64,000 bases of DNA from Methanocrinis alkalitolerans (GTDB taxonomy: Archaea; Halobacteriota; Methanosarcinia; Methanotrichales; Methanotrichaceae). Where the stretch lies: assembly GCF_029167205.1 (NCBI RefSeq), contig NZ_JARFPL010000008.1, positions 1 through 64,000 of the forward strand, in the 5' to 3' direction. Shown piece after piece: positions 1 to 8,892 of this stretch. The translations under genes were made by a program, and so were the position numbers. The notes under the pieces were generated by a model. The model was given only the letters and a program-made list of their open reading frames with translations. It had not been told where the DNA came from and did not search any database. Numbering within the stretch: position 1 is the first letter of the stretch; the number at the start of each line of letters is the position of its first letter.

Positions 1-124
1 ATATCGTGTTGACAAATTCTAGTAAAATTATTTTAAACAAAATTTAAGTTAAACGTTTGAATTTATGCACATTTTGGCAAGCAATAAATTCTTAATTTTG
101 CATAGCCTTACTGCGGAATGCCGG
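1..124. mobile_element. MITE-like AT-rich element, copy 1 (one end only, cut by window edge)
   Basis: Bases 1-124 are a near-identical reverse complement of 25257-25380, where a complete 282-bp element lies. The element ends here in CCGG at 121-124, the outer end of its terminal inverted repeat. Immediately beyond it the reading frame of an IS1-like transposase begins, so this copy sits inside that gene. The other end and the expected duplication of the target bases at 125-130 lie outside the window. No protein-coding capacity is visible in this part. Confidence 0.75.
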
Positions 125-891
125 ATAGACTACTCGGTGAATGATACCGATTAGCGGTCCCCCTGAGCGGTGCTTAGTTACCTGAAGACATTTCCACCCA
201 GGTTGTGGTTTTTTACGAGTAGGTGGTCGTCCTCGACCAGCGTATTCCGGTATCTTCCCCCACGTTTGAAGCATTGCTTCCGGATAGCTATCGTTTCCAT
301 CGCTAGCTATTGCCAGCGGTTCGGTAGGGTTGCTGCGGTCTTTGATTTGAGACATCATTACCATAGCAACCTCCTCTTCGTTCTTTCCGATGGCTCTCCC
401 TACTCTCAACCTGGTGTCGATATCTATGGCAGTGCCCCGCCAGAAGCTGCCTCGGTCGGGTTCTTCGAAATGTCCACTTTTTTCCCTTTGTGACCCACAT
501 AGGTCCACATGGCATCAAGCTGAACACGAGTCAGAGGATAGTTAGCGAGAAGCAGCGACTCGATCTTTTCTACATGGTTTGATGCTTCGCGAAGCCAGCT
601 CATGACGGTCTCCTCTTTGATTCCCTTGATTCTATGGATGGAGGCAAGACTATTCCTTTCGGCAACCATCGCCAGGCATTCAAGGATCTCTTTGGGATTA
701 TGATGCCGACCATAGAACACCGTTCCCTTGTTCTCTACGAAGACTTTATCGCAGGTTGTACATTTCAAACGTTGAGTGCCCTTTCCGGTTCGCCCATACT
801 TGACAATATTTCCGTGGTCAACCAGACCGTAATCGGGACAATCTTTGTTCCAGCAAAACGAACCAGCTAAGACCAATCGATTTGCCTTCAT
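125..891 (-). pseudogene. IS1-like transposase, frameshifted and truncated by an inserted element
   Basis: The 5' part (891 down to about 480) encodes an N-terminal zinc-finger region with CWNKDC and CTTC cysteine pairs, a helix-turn-helix-like segment (KEETVMSWLREA), then LDAMWTYVGHKGKK, typical of IS1-family transposases of methanogens. The protein continues in another frame as RGSFWRGTAIDIDTRLRVGRAIG down to about VVY at 125. The two frames can be joined by a -1 step at a run of six A on the coding strand (478-483), as in the IS1 programmed frameshift, or by a one-base indel. The catalytic C-terminal part is missing because the small element at 1-124 interrupts it; the frame then stops at 92 within that element. 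Probably inactive. Confidence 0.75.
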
Positions 892-1011
892 TGCTTACCT
901 CGAACATACTATCGATAAAAAATAATATATAAAATTAATTGGGGCGAACTACCGAGAGCCACAGAATCAATCAATTCTTAAGACATATATGAAAAAATGT
1001 TCATGTCCGGG

Positions 1012-1031
1012 GGAGGTGGTGCACCACCTCC
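1012..1031. repeat. Perfect 20-bp palindrome downstream of the 1069-1983 gene
   Basis: GGAGGTGGTGCACCACCTCC reads the same on both strands. It lies about 38 bp past the stop codon of the leftward gene at 1069-1983, in the otherwise AT-rich strip (892-1068) between that gene and the IS remnant, which holds no gene I can support. It could be a 3'-end hairpin, although no T-run follows on the minus strand, or a recombination or binding site. Confidence 0.6.
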
Positions 1032-1068
1032 GCCCACCTAAACCCCCCCGATCTCTAGCCCCATCCTC

Positions 1069-1983
1069 TCACACCGTGAGGGTGTAGGAGTAGCCGCTCC
1101 TGAAGTACCTGTAGTACGACCTGAGGTAGCCAGAGTTTGTCACCCTTATGCTGTGGTACTGGTCGCCGGGGACGGTGAAGGTGACGACTCCGTCGAGCCT
1201 TCCGTCGCTAGCGTCCCGGTACTGCTGGCTGCCGTCGACGGTGACGGTGTAGCCGGTGAGCCAGTTAGACCTCACCGTCACCCGGGCGTACGATGGGATG
1301 GGTCCGGGGGCGGGGCCCGGAGGCCATCCGCCGCTCCCTACGTCGATGATCACGGCGTTGGAGGGCTGGTTATTGACGACGAATAGGAGGATATGCCTGC
1401 CGACGGCGTCGGCGTGGAAGTTGATCCTGGTGTAGCCGGGCCAGAATCGATGCGTGTCTTTCTCCACCCTGCCGCTCGGGTATATCTCGTAGAAGTCCGC
1501 CGACCCGCCGCTGGAGGAGTAGGCTAGGAGCTGCAGGTACGCCCCCAGGGGACAGTATGCATACTGGGTCCAGGACCAGGACCCCATGATCCAGAGAGAG
1601 TTCGTCCCGAAGTATGAAGATCTGTAGGCGGAGTAGGAGGTCGCCTCCCCTCCGAAGTAGACCGTAGAGGGCTCTCGTCCCGATATTGAGTACTGCTGGA
1701 GGTCGCCGGACGCCGGAGCATCCATGCTGTAGTAAGCCTCCGCAAGCCCCGAAGCGCCGGAGGGGCCCGTCGGCCCGGAGGAGTCCGGGCCCAACACAAT
1801 CGATCTCATCAGCCCATCGGGCACCTCGTCCCCGACGTAGGTCGCATCGAAGCCGAGTGCGACACCTTCTCCCCCAAAGTCGGTCATCTTCTCTTCAGTC
1901 CATTGGCCAGCGGCCGATCCTATCAATAATATCAACAGTAAGGAGATCAACGCTTCCTTATAGCTCAAGAGGAACACCCCCAT
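1069..1983 (-). CDS. Secreted protein of unknown function
   Basis: 304 aa. The N-terminus has a clear Sec signal: a short start, a hydrophobic stretch ISLLLILLIGSAAG, and probable cleavage after AAG near residue 26. The mature protein is rich in Tyr, Ser and Gly (for example YSAYRSSYFGTNSLWIMGSWSW). It ends in a domain of about 75 residues with alternating beta-strand pattern (VTVRSNWLTGYTVTVDG ... YSYTLTV), which resembles small surface beta-sandwich (PEGA-like) domains; that resemblance is inference. No enzyme motif is visible. The ATG at 1983 is preceded by a purine-rich GGGGGAT box. It is convergent with the mobile-element debris on its left and stands alone, upstream of argS in the same direction. 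Confidence 0.7.
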   Translation of the reverse strand: MGVFLLSYKEALISLLLILLIGSAAGQWTEEKMTDFGGEGVALGFDATYVGDEVPDGLMRSIVLGPDSSGPTGPSGASGLAEAYYSMDAPASGDLQQYSISGREPSTVYFGGEATSYSAYRSSYFGTNSLWIMGSWSWTQYAYCPLGAYLQLLAYSSSGGSADFYEIYPSGRVEKDTHRFWPGYTRINFHADAVGRHILLFVVNNQPSNAVIIDVGSGGWPPGPAPGPIPSYARVTVRSNWLTGYTVTVDGSQQYRDASDGRLDGVVTFTVPGDQYHSIRVTNSGYLRSYYRYFRSGYSYTLTV

Positions 1984-2073
1984 TCTTCTTTATCCCCCTG
2001 ATGGTACAAAAAGTTTTGGAGTGAACCTGTGGCTGCTGAAGAGGTGGGGGCGGCTCGCTACTCCGCCCTCGAT

Positions 2074-3774
2074 TTACATCGACTCGAGCGCCGGGATCCC
2101 CAGGGTATCCAGGGTGGCCCGCAGGCAGTTTCGGGCCGCCTTGACGAGGGCGAGCCTCGCCTCTCTGATCCCGGGGTCGGCCTCCAGGACGGGGCTCGAC
2201 CGATAGAACTGGTTGAAGGACTCGGCGAGCTCCCGGGCGTAGGTCGCCAGGAGGTGGGGCTTCAGCTCCCGGGCGGCTAGGTCGATGGCGAGGTCGAACT
2301 GGGAGATCTTCCTGATGAGGTCGACCTCCTCGGCGCCTGTGAGGAGGCCTGGGTCGAAGTCGTCGATGACGCCGGCCTTATCGAGGATGCTGCATGCCCT
2401 GGCGTGAGAGTACTGAATGAAGGGGGCAGAGAGCTTCTCGAAGTCCAGGGCGGCCTTCCAGTCGAAGGTCGTCGCCTTCTCCGGGGATACCTTTACGACG
2501 TCGTACCTCACCGCACCCAGGGCGACGTCTCTGGCGACGCTCCGCCTGAAATCCTCCTCCTCCTCCGGCCTCCTCGCCGTCACCTCCTTGAACGCCTGGG
2601 CCTCCACCTCGTCGAGGAGCTCGTCGGTGGAGATGAATTTGCCCTTCCTCGTGCTCATGGAGCCGGTGGGGAGGGATACGAACTCGAAGATGACGATCTC
2701 CGGCTCTCTCACCCCCATCAGCCGGAGGGCGGCCTTAAGCTGGCCTGAAATGAGCTTGTGGTCGGCTCCCAGGACGTCGATCATTCTGTCGGACCGATCG
2801 GCCTTCCATCTGTGGTAGGCGAGGTCTCTGGTGGTGTAAAGGGACGTTCCGTCAGACCTCTTCAGTACGAGCTTCTTCTCAAACCCCTCCCCCGATAGAT
2901 CGAGCTGGAGGGACCCCACCTCCCATCCGGTCAGCCCCGTCGCCTCCAGGTCATCGAAGATCCGGGCCGTCGATCCGTCCCGGACGAACTCGCTCTCCCA
3001 CCGGTACGTGTCGTGAGAGATGTTCAGCCTCCTCAGGGTCTCCTCGATCCCGGAGAGGGCGTACTCCACCGCCTCCCGGAACCTTCCTGCAGTCTTCTCG
3101 TCCCCGCCCTCGTAAAGCTGCATCAGTCGGTCGACCTCCTCCTTGAGTACCGGCTCTGCGATGAGGTCCTTATTCGCCTGGATGTATACTTTGGCGATGG
3201 CGTGATCCGCCTTCGATCTGTCCAGAGGATAGCGGCCGCATCCCCAGACGACGATGGCGATCTGCCGTCCCATGTCGTTGACGTAATACTGGGACTCCAC
3301 ATCGCAGCCCGCCCGCCGGAGGATCCTCACCAGGGTGTCGCCGATGACGGAGTTTCTTATGTGGCCGACGTGGAGGGGTCCGTTGGGGTTTGCGGAGGTG
3401 TGCTCGACGATCACCCTCTCCGTCATGGAACCGGTCCAGCAGCGGTCTCCTTCAGCCTCCCGGATCGCCGAGTTGAGGAAGGGGCGGCTTGAAAAGAAGT
3501 TGAGGTAAGGGCCCATCGCCTCGACCCTGTCGACGGTGCCGCCCTCATCGGGGACTATAGCCTCCAGGATCTTCTGGGAGATATCTGCAGGCTTTCTCTT
3601 TAGGATGGGGGCTAGCCTGAAGGATATGGTGGAGGCGAGGTCGGCGTGGGGGCTCGTCTCCAGCATAAGCTCGTTTCCGTTGACCTTCCCTTCGGTCTCG
3701 GGCAGAAGAAACCCGCATCGATCCATGGCGTCGCGCAAGAGCGACTCGACATCTCTCCAGAAGTCCAGGAACAT
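2074..3774 (-). CDS. argS: Arginyl-tRNA synthetase
   Basis: Class I aminoacyl-tRNA synthetase that charges tRNA-Arg in the cytoplasm. It has an N-terminal Add-1-like tRNA-binding domain, then NPNGPLHVGHIRN (HIGH motif) near residue 140, the YYVNDMG segment typical of ArgS, GSMSTRKGKF in the KMSKS position, and an all-helical DALR anticodon-binding domain at the C-terminus. The frame is open to 3843, but the ATG at 3774 gives about 566 aa, the usual length, and has GGTGAT six bases upstream, so I prefer it. The gene is divergent from the DUF4139 gene at 3935. Confidence 0.95.
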   Translation of the reverse strand: MFLDFWRDVESLLRDAMDRCGFLLPETEGKVNGNELMLETSPHADLASTISFRLAPILKRKPADISQKILEAIVPDEGGTVDRVEAMGPYLNFFSSRPFLNSAIREAEGDRCWTGSMTERVIVEHTSANPNGPLHVGHIRNSVIGDTLVRILRRAGCDVESQYYVNDMGRQIAIVVWGCGRYPLDRSKADHAIAKVYIQANKDLIAEPVLKEEVDRLMQLYEGGDEKTAGRFREAVEYALSGIEETLRRLNISHDTYRWESEFVRDGSTARIFDDLEATGLTGWEVGSLQLDLSGEGFEKKLVLKRSDGTSLYTTRDLAYHRWKADRSDRMIDVLGADHKLISGQLKAALRLMGVREPEIVIFEFVSLPTGSMSTRKGKFISTDELLDEVEAQAFKEVTARRPEEEEDFRRSVARDVALGAVRYDVVKVSPEKATTFDWKAALDFEKLSAPFIQYSHARACSILDKAGVIDDFDPGLLTGAEEVDLIRKISQFDLAIDLAARELKPHLLATYARELAESFNQFYRSSPVLEADPGIREARLALVKAARNCLRATLDTLGIPALESM

Positions 3775-3881
3775 GAGAACATCACCGTACGACTCGGGGG
3801 AGGGAAGTTCGATATACCGATATAAGCGTTCCGACGCCGCCACCAGGGACGGTGAGCCCTTCCCCTGGGGTTCGGAAAAGC

Positions 3882-3891
3882 ATAATATAAT
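3882..3891 (+). promoter_or_regulatory. Probable TATA box for the 3935-5185 gene
   Basis: ATAATATAA in a GC-rich setting, about 45 bp before the ATG at 3935, in the divergent spacer shared with argS. Placement is by sequence pattern only. Confidence 0.45.
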
Positions 3892-3934
3892 TGGGCAGGT
3901 CTATACCTTCATCGAAAAATGGGGAAAATTGATC

Positions 3935-5185
3935 ATGAAGAAGAAGTTGATTCTGGCTATTCTGGTGCTGATGCTGGCCATCGCCTTGGCCAACGCTTCC
4001 GCTTCCGACGTCGGATCCGGCAAGGTCGAGGCGATCACCATCATCAGCCTTCCCGTCGACTCGGTGACCATATATCCCGACGGCCTCGCCACGGTGAAGA
4101 GGACCGGGGAGATGGAGTTGACGGAGGGGGTCCACCAGCTCGTCGTCGACCTGCCGACTTCGGTGGATATGGACTCGGTGAGGTTCTCGGCGACCAACGC
4201 CTCCGTCGAGAAGGTCCTCCGCCACGACAACCCGGAGTACACCCTCAACGTCTCCTCCCCGGGGTCCCAGAGGTTCGATCTCGTCTACCTGATGCCCAGG
4301 GCAGGGTTCTGGCGGCCGAGCTACTCGGTCCATATCGAGGACGAGACGGTCCTGGTGTCGGCTCAAGCCGTCGTCACAAACCGCTTCGGAGAGGATCTGG
4401 AGGGGGTCAGGTTGAAGCTCGTATCGGGACCGCCCCAGGTGGAGCCTCTCGCCCTCTTCAGGAGCGCCGGCGGCTTCGCCGACTACGCCCTCGAGGAGGC
4501 GGTGGCTGAGCGGGCAGCTATCGCCCCCAAGGCCGCTCCCGTCCCCGCCACCGGAGAGCTTGAGACGCTCTACATCTACGAGCTCGCCGGCCGGAAGGAC
4601 CTGGAGATGAACAAAGAGGTGGGCTTCCCCTTCTTCGAAGAGACCGCCCCGATTATGAGAAACTACGTCTGGAACGCTAACCTGCGAAACGAGGGGCCTG
4701 TCGCGGAGGTCATCAAGGCGAACAACACCATGGATGACCCCTGGCCCGCGGGGTCGGCGCTCCTCTACAGGAACGACGAGTACGTCTCCATGGTGGAGAT
4801 CCCCTTCACCCCATCGGGGACGGAGGCGGAGATAAATGTGGGCTCCTCCTCGGACCTGAAGGTGGGAAGGAAGCTTGCAAACTACTCCACCTCCGAGGAG
4901 ATGGTCATCGTTCCGGGTGCCGGGAACGCCACTCAGCCGATGAAGGTGACGACGGAGACCTGGACCTACGAGCTCTCCATCAAGAGCAACGTCGATCGAA
5001 ACGCGACGGCGGAGGTCTCGGATACAAAGCCCCTCCGGGGGGAGATGATCTCAGCGGAGCCGGAGCCGACGGAAGCGATGGCGACGACTCTGAAGTGGGT
5101 CTTAGAGCTCCAGCCCCGGGAGGAGGTGGTGATAGAGTACGCCTACAGGATCGTGACAAGAGAGGTGGTGGCGAGCAGCAAGTGA
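3935..5185 (+). CDS. Secreted DUF4139 / DUF4140-type protein
   Basis: 416 aa. It starts with a lysine-rich signal peptide (MKKKLILAILVLMLAIALANASA). An N-terminal DUF4140-like segment (SVTIYPDGLATVKRTGEMELTEG) is followed by the DUF4139 beta-rich domain (RAGFWRPSYSVHIEDETVLVSAQAVVTNRFGEDLEG) running to the C-terminus. Family members are exported proteins of unknown biochemical role. The long upstream extension of this open frame, back to 3536, overlaps argS and is not used; the signal peptide fixes the start. A T-rich terminator follows directly. Confidence 0.8.
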   Translation: MKKKLILAILVLMLAIALANASASDVGSGKVEAITIISLPVDSVTIYPDGLATVKRTGEMELTEGVHQLVVDLPTSVDMDSVRFSATNASVEKVLRHDNPEYTLNVSSPGSQRFDLVYLMPRAGFWRPSYSVHIEDETVLVSAQAVVTNRFGEDLEGVRLKLVSGPPQVEPLALFRSAGGFADYALEEAVAERAAIAPKAAPVPATGELETLYIYELAGRKDLEMNKEVGFPFFEETAPIMRNYVWNANLRNEGPVAEVIKANNTMDDPWPAGSALLYRNDEYVSMVEIPFTPSGTEAEINVGSSSDLKVGRKLANYSTSEEMVIVPGAGNATQPMKVTTETWTYELSIKSNVDRNATAEVSDTKPLRGEMISAEPEPTEAMATTLKWVLELQPREEVVIEYAYRIVTREVVASSK

Positions 5186-5202
5186 GGCTGCAGCCACCGC
5201 CA

Positions 5203-5238
5203 TTTTCTTGCTTTTTCTTGCTTTTCTTATTTTTCTTT
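5203..5238 (+). terminator. T-rich archaeal terminator
   Basis: Successive T-runs (TTTTCTTG, TTTTTCTTG, TTTTCTTATTTTTCTTT) begin 18 bp after the stop codon at 5185, in the convergent gap to hsp20. Archaeal RNA polymerase commonly stops on such U-rich tracts. Confidence 0.6.
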
Positions 5239-5244
5239 GCCGGG

Positions 5245-5679
5245 TCACTCGATGGGGACCGATTTTGGCTTCACCACGATCAGCTTGGGGAGGTGGACTT
5301 CTAAGACCCCGTCCTCGTACTTCGCCCTCACCTGCTCGGGCTTGACCTCACAGGAGAGCTTCACCTTTCGGCTCGTCTCCGATTCGGCCCTCTCCCTGGT
5401 GAGGTAAGTCCCGGAGGGGCGTTCGAACTTCGCCTTGACGGCGATGGCGTCCTCGGTCACGGCGAGGTCGATCAGCTCCTTCTTCGTCCCCGGAAGGTCC
5501 ACGAATATGACGACCTCTTCGGGGGAGTCGATGACGTCCACCGCTGGCATATCCCCGAAATCGTGGAGGCTCTCGGCCGCATCCCCCAGCATCTTCCGAA
5601 ATACATCTTTCGCCTGGACCGACCTCTTCATCGACTCGATGACGGCTCTACCTACCATCCTCTCTGCATCCTCTCTCAT
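5245..5679 (-). CDS. Hsp20/alpha-crystallin family small heat shock protein
   Basis: 144 aa, cytoplasmic ATP-independent holdase. After about 45 residues of variable helix comes the alpha-crystallin domain: PAVDVIDSPEEVVIFVDLPG, the conserved charged strand region, and the signature YEDGVLEVHLPK near the C-terminus. A short tail ends in KPKSVPIE, where the last hydrophobic triplet may serve the oligomer-forming IxI role. Stand-alone gene between the DUF4139 gene (convergent) and pyrC (same strand, 42-bp gap). Confidence 0.9.
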   Translation of the reverse strand: MREDAERMVGRAVIESMKRSVQAKDVFRKMLGDAAESLHDFGDMPAVDVIDSPEEVVIFVDLPGTKKELIDLAVTEDAIAVKAKFERPSGTYLTRERAESETSRKVKLSCEVKPEQVRAKYEDGVLEVHLPKLIVVKPKSVPIE

Positions 5680-5721
5680 TCAAAACACCTCGATATCCTC
5701 TCTACAGTTTTCGTCCTCATC

Positions 5722-7035
5722 TCACCCTTCCGACCTCTTCTCCGCCTTCAGAAGGCGGGGTCCGGGAAGGTTTCTTCCAAACCCCGGCTTTGCGAGAAGC
5801 TCCCCGTCCGCAAAGACGACCTCCCCCCTGATCATGGTGATCTTGGGGAAGAGGGCGCGCCTCCCCTCGTAGGGGGTCCATTCGGCTCCGCTGTGGAGCC
5901 GGTCGGCCCTGATGTCGCAGGCGTCCCGAGGATCGATGATGGCGAGGTCCGCGTCCATCCCCACGCCGATCCTCCCCTTCGACGAGAGGCCGAAGATCTC
6001 CGCCGGCCTGCGAGAGAGGGCGTCGACGACCCTGTCGAGGGAGATGAGGTTGGACCGAACGGCCATCAGCATCAGTGGGAGCATCGTCTCGACGCCCGGG
6101 ACCCCCGGCGGAGCGTCCCAGATCTCGTCCCTCTTCTCCTCGGGGAGGTGGGGGGCGTGGTCTGAGGCTATGGCGTCGACCTCCCCCTTCCGGAGCCCCT
6201 CCCAGAGGGCGTCTCTATCCCGGAAGTCCCGGAGGGGTGGGTTCATCTTGAGGAAGGTCCCCTGCCTCCGCCAGTCCCGTTTCGTAAAGAGGATGTGGTG
6301 GGGGGCCACCTCGCAGGTCACCTTCTTTCCCCTCCCCTTCGCCGCCCGGAGACGGTCCAGCCCCTCGGAGGTGCTGAGGTGGCAGATGTGAACCCGGTCG
6401 GTCATCCCCAGGATGGAGTCGATTGCCTTAGACTCCGCCAGGTTCGGCCTTGCAAATGAGTAGAGCTGCGGCTCGCGCCCATCCCGGAGCGGCTCTGAGT
6501 TCTCCCTGATCACATCCGGGTCCTCGGCGTGGACGGTGGGGAGGAGCCCCGCCTTTGCCGTCTCCGCCAGGATCTTTCGCAGCTCCTCTTCGCCGTGGTC
6601 GTAGGTGAAGATCTCGCCGATAGCCGACGCCCCCAGCTCTGCGAGCCTCTTCACCTGCCCCGGCCCGCCGTTGAGGCAGAAGTCGACGACAGACCGCCTC
6701 TCGGCGATCTCCAGTTTCATCCTGTAAGAGGGGCCGTCCACCGTGGGGGGGTTGGTATTCGGCTGGTCGACGACGGCGGTGACCCCGCCGGCGGCGGCGG
6801 AGGTGGATCCCGTCTCCCAGTCCTCCTTGAAGGTGTAGCCGGGGTCCCGGAAGTGGACGTGGATGTCGATCGCCCCCGGAAGGACGATCATACCCCGTCC
6901 ATCGATCGTCTCCTCTGCCTGATGGCCCCCCCCAAGGCCGGCGATCTTTCGACCCTTGATCCAGACGTCGAGGTTCTGGAGGCGGCCGTCGACGTAGACC
7001 CTCCCGCCTTTGACGACCCGATCCATTCCGGTCAT
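5722..7035 (-). CDS. pyrC: Dihydroorotase
   Basis: 437 aa. It catalyses carbamoyl-aspartate to dihydroorotate in pyrimidine synthesis. The metal-binding DIHVHFRDPG motif near residue 58 is followed by EDWETGSTSAAAGGVT, a VHAED segment, HICHLST, and ASDHAPH near residue 300, all in the order of the type I amidohydrolase dihydroorotases. A C-terminal beta composite domain ends in the usual MIRGEVVFADGEL. The start overlaps the stop of the upstream kinase-like gene by four bases (ATGA), so the two are probably translated together. Confidence 0.93.
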   Translation of the reverse strand: MTGMDRVVKGGRVYVDGRLQNLDVWIKGRKIAGLGGGHQAEETIDGRGMIVLPGAIDIHVHFRDPGYTFKEDWETGSTSAAAGGVTAVVDQPNTNPPTVDGPSYRMKLEIAERRSVVDFCLNGGPGQVKRLAELGASAIGEIFTYDHGEEELRKILAETAKAGLLPTVHAEDPDVIRENSEPLRDGREPQLYSFARPNLAESKAIDSILGMTDRVHICHLSTSEGLDRLRAAKGRGKKVTCEVAPHHILFTKRDWRRQGTFLKMNPPLRDFRDRDALWEGLRKGEVDAIASDHAPHLPEEKRDEIWDAPPGVPGVETMLPLMLMAVRSNLISLDRVVDALSRRPAEIFGLSSKGRIGVGMDADLAIIDPRDACDIRADRLHSGAEWTPYEGRRALFPKITMIRGEVVFADGELLAKPGFGRNLPGPRLLKAEKRSEG

Positions 7036-7514
7036 AGCTTGTAGCCGAACTTTCTCAGCATCCCTCTCCGATCGGAGACGTCCTCCTCCGACTCCGCGCC
7101 CTTCGGCGAGGAGCCGTCGACGACCCCCATGATCCCTCCGCCCTGCTCAGTCCTCGCCACCACCGCCTCCACGGGGTTTGCGGTGGCGCAGAAGACGGCG
7201 CAGACCTCCTGGACCGCCTTGATGGAGTTCAGGACGTTTATGGGGAACGCCTCCCGGAGGAGGATTACGAAGGTGTGGCCGCACCCCAGGGCCAGGGAAT
7301 TATCCTTCGCCGCCCCGATCAACTCCGGGTCGTTGCCTTCGCACCGGACGAGACACGGTCCACTCGCCTCGGAGAAGGCGATCCCGAACCTGGATTTTGG
7401 GGCGGTGCCTGCAACCGCCTCGTAGAGGTCTTCTGCGGTCTTTATGAAGTGGCTCTGCCCCATGATCAGGTTCGAGCCCTCGGGGATCTTCAGCCTTACA
7501 GTCTCTAGCTCCAT
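7032..7514 (-). CDS. Adenosine-specific kinase family protein (DUF355)
   Basis: 160 aa. The sequence follows the DUF355 (PF04008) family along its full length, including NLIMGQSHFIKTAEDLYEA, RFGIAFSEASGPCLVRCEGND, the GCGHTFVI segment, and VFCATANPVEAVVA. A family member was described as an adenosine-specific kinase; the cellular role in methanogens is not settled. It overlaps pyrC by four bases, linking it to nucleotide metabolism. Divergent from the PhoU/TrkA_C gene. Confidence 0.8.
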   Translation of the reverse strand: MELETVRLKIPEGSNLIMGQSHFIKTAEDLYEAVAGTAPKSRFGIAFSEASGPCLVRCEGNDPELIGAAKDNSLALGCGHTFVILLREAFPINVLNSIKAVQEVCAVFCATANPVEAVVARTEQGGGIMGVVDGSSPKGAESEEDVSDRRGMLRKFGYKL

Positions 7515-7623
7515 CTATCAAATCCTCCAGACCAAAATAATGGGTCGAGATGACTTATATCTATGGCTTGAAGGCGGTCGAAGGGAACGACACTTATATT
7601 TAATCTATGATGGAAAGAGAGAG

Positions 7624-8820
7624 ATGGAGAGCGGCATGAGAAAGATCGAATACTGCCCCATAAGCATGAAGCAACTTCTGGTGAAGATGAAAGACACCAG
7701 CGAGCTGATGCTCGATCTCGGATATTCTGCGGTCCTCTACGACGATGACGACCTGGCGATGGAGGTGATCAGGCTGGAAGATAAGATGGACGTCTACGAT
7801 TATCACGTCCAGATATCGGCGATGCTCGCCGCCAGGACCGTCGAGGATGCCGAGGCCCTCTCCGGCATCCTCCAGATCGCCTCGGCGGCGGAGATCATCT
7901 CCAACGCCGCGGGGGACATCGCCAGCATCGTCCACCTGAAGATGGGGATACCCTACGAGCTGAAGAAGGACCTGAGACAGGCCGAGGAGACGGTGGCCCG
8001 GGCGGTGGTGGGGCAGGACTCGAAGGTGGCGGGCAAGAGCCTCGACGACCTCTCTTTTGAGACGGAGGTGGGGATGAGCGTCATCGCCATACGCCGCGGC
8101 GAAAGCTGGATCTACGACCCCGAGCCGGAGACGGAGATCGTGATCGGGGACATCCTCTTCGCCAGAGGCCACGACGAGGGGGTGCCCCTCTTCCTCGAGA
8201 TGACGACGGGCAGACCCCAGGTGCCGAAGGCTTACCAGGAGAGCGGCATCGGCCAGCTGGACAGGGCCGTCGACATCATCGTCGAGATGAAGAACAGGTC
8301 GGAGCTGGCTGTGGGCCTCGCCTACACCGCCGTCCTCTTCGATAGCGAAGAGGTGGCCATCGAGGTCGAGGAGATCGAGCAGGAGATGGACGAGATGAAA
8401 TACGACCTCCAGCGGTGGGTCCTCCAGGCGGCAAAACACGTCGACGACATCGAGAACCTCCGGGGGCTCCTCCACCTCGCCGTCTCGACGGAGATCATCA
8501 GCGACGCCGCCCTCAAGATAGCCAACGTCGTCCTCCACGAGATCGAGCCCCACCCGATCCTGGCGATGGCCATGAGGGAGTCGGACGAGGTGATCACCAG
8601 GGTCGAGATAGCTGCCGGGGCGGAGATGGACGGAAAGACCCTCGGCGACTTGGACCTGGAGACGGAGACGGGGATGTACGTCCTGGCGGTGAAGCGGGGT
8701 GGGAGATGGACCTACAACCCCAAGGCCAGGGTGACCCTGGGTTCCGGCGACCTGATCTTCGCCCGGGGGAGCAAGGGCGGCGAGGAGCTGCTGCGCAAGA
8801 TGAGCGGCGCGCGGCCGTGA
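7624..8820 (+). CDS. PhoU-TrkA_C tandem-repeat potassium transport regulator
   Basis: About 398 aa with a clear internal duplication. Each half has a PhoU-like helical bundle (MKDTSELMLDLGYSAVLYDDDD; MKNRSELAVGLAYTAVLFDSEE) followed by an RCK_C/TrkA_C ligand-binding domain (GKSLDDLSFETEVGMSVIAIRRG; GKTLGDLDLETETGMYVLAVKRG). No membrane segment is present, so it should act as a soluble regulator of a cation channel or transporter; the TrkH at 43992 is a possible partner. The open frame reaches back to 7444 into the neighbour, so I take the ATG at 7624; the ATG at 7636 is also possible. Confidence 0.8.
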   Translation: MESGMRKIEYCPISMKQLLVKMKDTSELMLDLGYSAVLYDDDDLAMEVIRLEDKMDVYDYHVQISAMLAARTVEDAEALSGILQIASAAEIISNAAGDIASIVHLKMGIPYELKKDLRQAEETVARAVVGQDSKVAGKSLDDLSFETEVGMSVIAIRRGESWIYDPEPETEIVIGDILFARGHDEGVPLFLEMTTGRPQVPKAYQESGIGQLDRAVDIIVEMKNRSELAVGLAYTAVLFDSEEVAIEVEEIEQEMDEMKYDLQRWVLQAAKHVDDIENLRGLLHLAVSTEIISDAALKIANVVLHEIEPHPILAMAMRESDEVITRVEIAAGAEMDGKTLGDLDLETETGMYVLAVKRGGRWTYNPKARVTLGSGDLIFARGSKGGEELLRKMSGARP

Positions 8821-8892
8821 ACGTTTTTATCGACAGATCCGGCGAGGGGGGACTCGGCGGCTCCACGGACGACCTATGCCCGCCGATCTCGG

